From Bacteroidota bacterium (lineage in GTDB: Bacteria; Bacteroidota; Bacteroidia; Chitinophagales; UBA2359), in contig JAHDGT010000038.1 in the NCBI GenBank assembly GCA_020631675.1, positions 1-17,378 on the forward strand: a DNA stretch of 17,378 bases, written 5' to 3'. The translations under genes were made by a program, and so were the position numbers. Shown here piece after piece: positions 14,782 to 17,378 of this stretch; the first letter of the stretch is position 1; each line of letters begins with the position of its first letter. The notes beneath the pieces were generated by a model that ran no database searches, was not told the origin of the DNA, and saw only the letters and a list, made by a program, of their open reading frames with translations.

Positions 14782-14944
14782 TAGTCTTGTTCAGAAATAA
14801 CAAATCGGTATATGAAGTCATCTTTTTTGCTCATATTTCATTTATTTTTCCTTCCGTACCTAAGGGTATGCAACTCAAAATAAGCCTCATCTGAGTAAAA
14901 AATCTGATCCTCATATCCTCAATTCTTATTTCTGAACAAGACTA
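14782..14944. mobile_element. 163-bp imperfect palindrome with perfect 19-bp inverted ends (MITE-like)
   Basis: TAGTCTTGTTCAGAAATAA at 14782-14800 recurs exactly, inverted, at 14926-14944. The inner halves also match loosely in inverted orientation (for example ATATGAAG against ATATGAGG, TTTTTTGCTCA against TTTTTTACTCA, GTACC against ATACC near the centre), so the whole can fold into one long hairpin. The outermost TA on each side could be a TA target duplication. It fills most of the 309-bp gap between the divergent phosphatase and prmC genes and encodes nothing credible. The remaining 14945-15030 holds a small CGACC/GGTCG inverted repeat (15000-15015) and no clear promoter. Confidence 0.65.
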
Positions 14945-15030
14945 ATGAAGTAATTTAATTTTCGTTGGTGTCGTCTTTTAGGCAAATTCATGCCAAGGGC
15001 GACCACAAGGGGTCGATAGAATAGAGAACA

Positions 15031-15918
15031 ATGACGATAAAAGCAGCTATAGAACAATTGAGCACGCGCTTGTTGGAGCATTATGATGAACGAGAGTCCA
15101 AGCAGATCGCACAGTGGTTATTGGAGGATATTACAGGCATGGATCGGGTGCGCTTGAAAATGGAGGAGCAAACGATTTTAGACTGGGAGGCTTTGGAGCG
15201 TTTTGAGACGGCATCTATTGAGTTGATCTATGTGCGTAGACCAGTGCAGTATGTTTTGGGCTGGGCACCTTTTCTGGATATGAAATTGCGTGTGACGGAT
15301 GGGGTGCTGATACCCCGACCTGAAACGGAAGAATTGGCGGTACGTGTCCAGGATTATTTGCGTAGGACAACAGTAAAAAAGCCAACGGTGCTGGATCTGG
15401 GTACGGGTAGTGGCTGCTTGGCTTTGGCGAGCAAAAAAGAGCATCGAAAAGCGGATGTATGTGCTGTTGATGTGAGTGAAGTAGCGCTAGCGATCGCGGA
15501 GAAAAACGCAAGCGAACTGGATTTATATATTAAATTTTGGAAAATAGATATTTTGGATAGGGAGCAGTGGATTTATATGGCGGGCGAATGGGATGTGATC
15601 GTAAGTAATCCGCCTTATATCACCGAAATGGAAAAGCAGAACATGTCTCCAGTAGTTTTGCAGCATGAACCAGAAGGGGCTTTGTTCGTGCCTAATGATG
15701 ATCCGCTTTTGTTTTACCGAGCCATAGCAGAATTTGCTTGGCAAGCATTGAGTGAAGTGGGAGTTCTGTTTTTTGAGTTGAATGCGAGGTATGCTTATGA
15801 AACCGCGACTATGGTGCAAAAAATTGGTTTTAGTGACGTATTGGTGCATAATGATCTTCAAGGAAAGCCAAGAATGTTGGAAGCTCGAAGAAGTGCGGAT
15901 ATTGAGATAGGATATTAA
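15031..15918 (+). CDS. prmC: Peptide chain release factor N5-glutamine methyltransferase
   Basis: This 295-residue protein methylates the glutamine of the GGQ motif in release factors RF1 and RF2, using S-adenosylmethionine, in the cytoplasm. The N-terminal helical domain (about 1-85) ends in the family motif RRPVQYVLGWAPFLDMKLRVTDGVLIPRPETEEL. The Rossmann domain has VLDLGTGSG (120-128) for SAM binding and the catalytic NPPY at 193-196, which holds the target amide. Length is typical (about 280-300). The start ATG at 15031 has no Shine-Dalgarno sequence. A pseudouridine synthase gene follows on the same strand 9-24 bases after the stop, depending on its start, giving a small translation-related operon. 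Confidence 0.95.
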   Translation: MTIKAAIEQLSTRLLEHYDERESKQIAQWLLEDITGMDRVRLKMEEQTILDWEALERFETASIELIYVRRPVQYVLGWAPFLDMKLRVTDGVLIPRPETEELAVRVQDYLRRTTVKKPTVLDLGTGSGCLALASKKEHRKADVCAVDVSEVALAIAEKNASELDLYIKFWKIDILDREQWIYMAGEWDVIVSNPPYITEMEKQNMSPVVLQHEPEGALFVPNDDPLLFYRAIAEFAWQALSEVGVLFFELNARYAYETATMVQKIGFSDVLVHNDLQGKPRMLEARRSADIEIGY

Positions 15919-15942
15919 GCCATAAATGTGGAACTTCGCGCT

Positions 15943-17028
15943 ATGATGTTGGAAGAATCAAAAGATAAGCTGGAAGCTCAAGCAAATGACTCGTTAGAGC
16001 AAGAGCAAGCCGTGATCGGGGAAGATAATGAAGCTTTTCACGAGCATTTCCGGGTGAAGGTGGATCCTAAGCAGGAGCTTTTGCGCATTGATAAGTACTT
16101 ATTGGATCGCATTAGAAAAAGCAGAAGCAAGATACAGGCTGCTGCTAAGGCGGGTTGTGTGTTGGTAAATGGCAAAGCGGTGAAGTCGAACTACAAAGTG
16201 CGCCCCAATGATGAGATCGTGATCGTTCTGCCTAAGCCTCCTTTGGAGGGCAAGTTAAAGGCTGAGCCGATGGATCTGGACATTGTCTATGAAGACGATG
16301 ATCTGATGATCGTGAATAAGCCTGCGGGCTTGGTGGTGCATCCGGGTGTGGGGAATTATACGGGTACTTTGGTGCAGGGATTGATGCACCATTTCCAACA
16401 ACTGCCTATTAGAAAAAACAGTATTGAGGCGGAAATGCGCCCTGGCTTGGTGCATCGTATTGATAAGGATACGACGGGTTTATTGGTGATCGCGAAGTCT
16501 GAAACCGCCATGACGCACTTGGCAAAGCAGTTCTTCGATCATACGGTAAAACGTAGGTATGTGGCCTTGGTATGGGGCGATGTGGAAGGGGATCAGGGTA
16601 CGATTACCGGGCACATTGGCAGACACTTGCGCTACCGCCAAATACAGGATGTATACCCGGATGGGGATATGGGCAAACATGCCATTACGCACTACAAAGT
16701 CTTGGAGCGTTTTGGCTATGTAACCTTGATCGAGTGTAGACTGGAAACGGGTAGAACGCACCAGATTCGCGTGCATTTTAAGTATAAAAACCACCCTTTG
16801 TTCGCGGATGCGAAGTATGGTGGGGATACGATCAGAAAGGGTACGATCTATACCAAATACAAGCAGTTTGTTGACAATTGTTTTAAGTTGATCAGCAGAC
16901 AGTCTTTACATGCGCAGACCCTTGGTTTTGTGCATCCGACAACGGGTGAAGAGATGGAGTTTAACTGTCCGTTGCCTGAAGATATGGAAGCGGTAGTGGA
17001 GAAGTGGCGGAAGTATACAAAGCGGTAG
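15943..17028 (+). CDS. RluD/RluA-family 23S rRNA pseudouridine synthase
   Basis: From ATG 15943 the protein has 361 residues. The frame is open from a GTG at 15928, and a second ATG follows at 15946; ATG is preferred over GTG, but the exact start is uncertain. An acidic N-terminal extension (about 1-35) precedes an S4 RNA-binding domain (about 40-90: LLRIDKYLLDRIRKSRSKIQAAAKAGCVLVNGKAVK). The catalytic domain has IVNKPAGLVVHPG, then the RluA motif HRIDKDTTGLLVIAK with the nucleophile Asp174, and later LETGRTHQIRVHF. S4 plus RluA domains point to the RluD type, which modifies uridines in helix 69 of 23S rRNA, but RluC-like specificity cannot be excluded. It follows prmC closely. The stop overlaps a hairpin. 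Confidence 0.92.
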   Translation: MMLEESKDKLEAQANDSLEQEQAVIGEDNEAFHEHFRVKVDPKQELLRIDKYLLDRIRKSRSKIQAAAKAGCVLVNGKAVKSNYKVRPNDEIVIVLPKPPLEGKLKAEPMDLDIVYEDDDLMIVNKPAGLVVHPGVGNYTGTLVQGLMHHFQQLPIRKNSIEAEMRPGLVHRIDKDTTGLLVIAKSETAMTHLAKQFFDHTVKRRYVALVWGDVEGDQGTITGHIGRHLRYRQIQDVYPDGDMGKHAITHYKVLERFGYVTLIECRLETGRTHQIRVHFKYKNHPLFADAKYGGDTIRKGTIYTKYKQFVDNCFKLISRQSLHAQTLGFVHPTTGEEMEFNCPLPEDMEAVVEKWRKYTKR

Positions 17029-17040
17029 CTTTGTATACTT
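17011..17040. terminator. Stem-loop over the 3' end of the pseudouridine synthase gene
   Basis: AAGTATACAAAGC-GGTA-GCTTTGTATACTT is a perfect 13-bp stem with a 4-base loop. It contains the last codons and the TAG stop (17026-17028). No T tract follows and the stem is AT-rich, so it may work as an mRNA 3'-end structure rather than a classical intrinsic terminator. It lies between convergent genes and could serve both. Confidence 0.5.
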
Positions 17041-17046
17041 CAATAG

Positions 17047-17265
17047 TTATAAGTCATTACCCAATATCAATTCATCATCGCCATTTTCTGCCATTCTTTT
17101 AAAGGCTTCCTCCCATCCATCTCTCACTTTTCTTACTGGTCTGACTATGAAATAGTCTTCTTCTAAAATCAACTCTACCTTATCTGAGATACCATACCTC
17201 TTTAATAGCTCGTCTTTTAGTGGTATAAACTTTAAATCTTTCTCTTGTTTCAATTCTATTTTCAT
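17047..17265 (-). CDS. AbrB/MazE-type antitoxin-like protein, no toxin adjacent
   Basis: This 72-residue protein has a SpoVT-AbrB/MazE-like N-terminal half (FIPLKDELLKRYGISDKVELILEEDYFIVRPV, about 13-43), which in the family forms a dimeric swapped-hairpin DNA-binding fold. The C-terminal tail RDGWEEAFKRMAENGDDELI (about 48-67) is the pattern that MazE-like antitoxins use to hold a MazF/PemK toxin. In a normal operon the toxin gene would follow directly on the same strand, that is, to the left of 17047. Instead the convergent pseudouridine synthase gene ends there after 18 bases. It is therefore a solitary antitoxin, a remnant of a toxin-antitoxin pair, or a stand-alone regulator. The upstream region is cut by the window end at 17378. 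Confidence 0.78.
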   Translation of the reverse strand: MKIELKQEKDLKFIPLKDELLKRYGISDKVELILEEDYFIVRPVRKVRDGWEEAFKRMAENGDDELILGNDL

Positions 17266-17329
17266 CCTATTCCAATAATTACATTAAGATCAATCTTTAA
17301 ACAACCTATATATGCAAGTTAACCCTATT

Positions 17330-17367
17330 CTTCTTTGCCTTGATGCAAAGAAGCAAAAATCAAGACT
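17330..17367. repeat. Short hairpin repeat at window edge
   Basis: CTTCTTTGC-CTTGAT-GCAAAGAAG (17330-17353) is a perfect 9-bp stem, followed by CAAAAATCAAG, whose TCAAG mirrors the loop sequence CTTGA. I recall similar CTTTGCCTTGATGCAAAG sequences in intergenic regions of other Bacteroidota genomes, which suggests a dispersed repeat; only one copy is visible here. It lies upstream of the antitoxin-like gene. The rest of 17266-17378 shows nothing identifiable. Confidence 0.5.
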
Positions 17368-17378
17368 GTTTTCATTTC

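Noticed and set aside
14688..14894. 68-codon plus-strand frame across the phosphatase start and the palindromic element
   Set aside because: It overlaps the phosphatase signal peptide antisense and the 163-bp element, and has no recognisable protein features.

Overview
The window looks like a chromosomal segment of a member of the Bacteroidota. The signs are a type 9 secretion (T9SS) C-terminal sorting domain on a phosphodiesterase, a TonB-dependent receptor with a carboxypeptidase-regulatory-like N-terminal domain, promoters of the TAnnTTTG type, and starts without Shine-Dalgarno sequences. No genus is assigned. There is no phage, IS transposase, tRNA, rRNA or CRISPR array.

Layout, left to right. 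(1) 1-3386: a partial DUF1761 membrane protein reading left, divergent from a His-rich lipoprotein and an overlapping ZnuD-like TonB receptor reading right. A perfect 8+1+8 palindrome in the shared upstream region is a candidate metalloregulator operator. (2) 3434-4540: a conserved-type hypothetical membrane protein. (3) 4541-4822: no gene, but two abutting repeat structures. (4) 4823-7617, minus strand: VOC-family protein, MscS-type channel and CorA-type transporter, with a 166-bp inverted-repeat element between mscS and corA that supplies the mscS stop codon. (5) 7618-8041: no gene, with a second copy of the repeat arrangement seen in (3). (6) 8042-9094: an unrecognised protein that carries what look like phosphotransferase (kinase-fold) catalytic motifs. 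(7) 9241-10471: rpsF-rpsR-rplI with a good promoter and a bidirectional terminator. (8) 10620-14721, minus strand: T9SS-exported PhoD-like phosphatase, UDP-glucuronate decarboxylase and dTDP-glucose 4,6-dehydratase. (9) 14782-14944: a second long, imperfectly palindromic element with perfect 19-bp ends. (10) 15031-17028: prmC and an RluD-type pseudouridine synthase. (11) 17047-17265: a MazE/AbrB-type antitoxin with no toxin beside it, then a short hairpin repeat at the window edge.

How parts work together: the lipoprotein and receptor probably form one outer-membrane metal (perhaps zinc) uptake unit. MscS and CorA deal with osmotic and Mg2+ homeostasis. S6, S18 and L9 form the usual ribosomal operon. 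The decarboxylase and dehydratase make nucleotide sugars for surface polysaccharide. PrmC and the pseudouridine synthase are translation-related housekeeping. The least explained content is the set of inverted-repeat elements between genes and the kinase-like protein.
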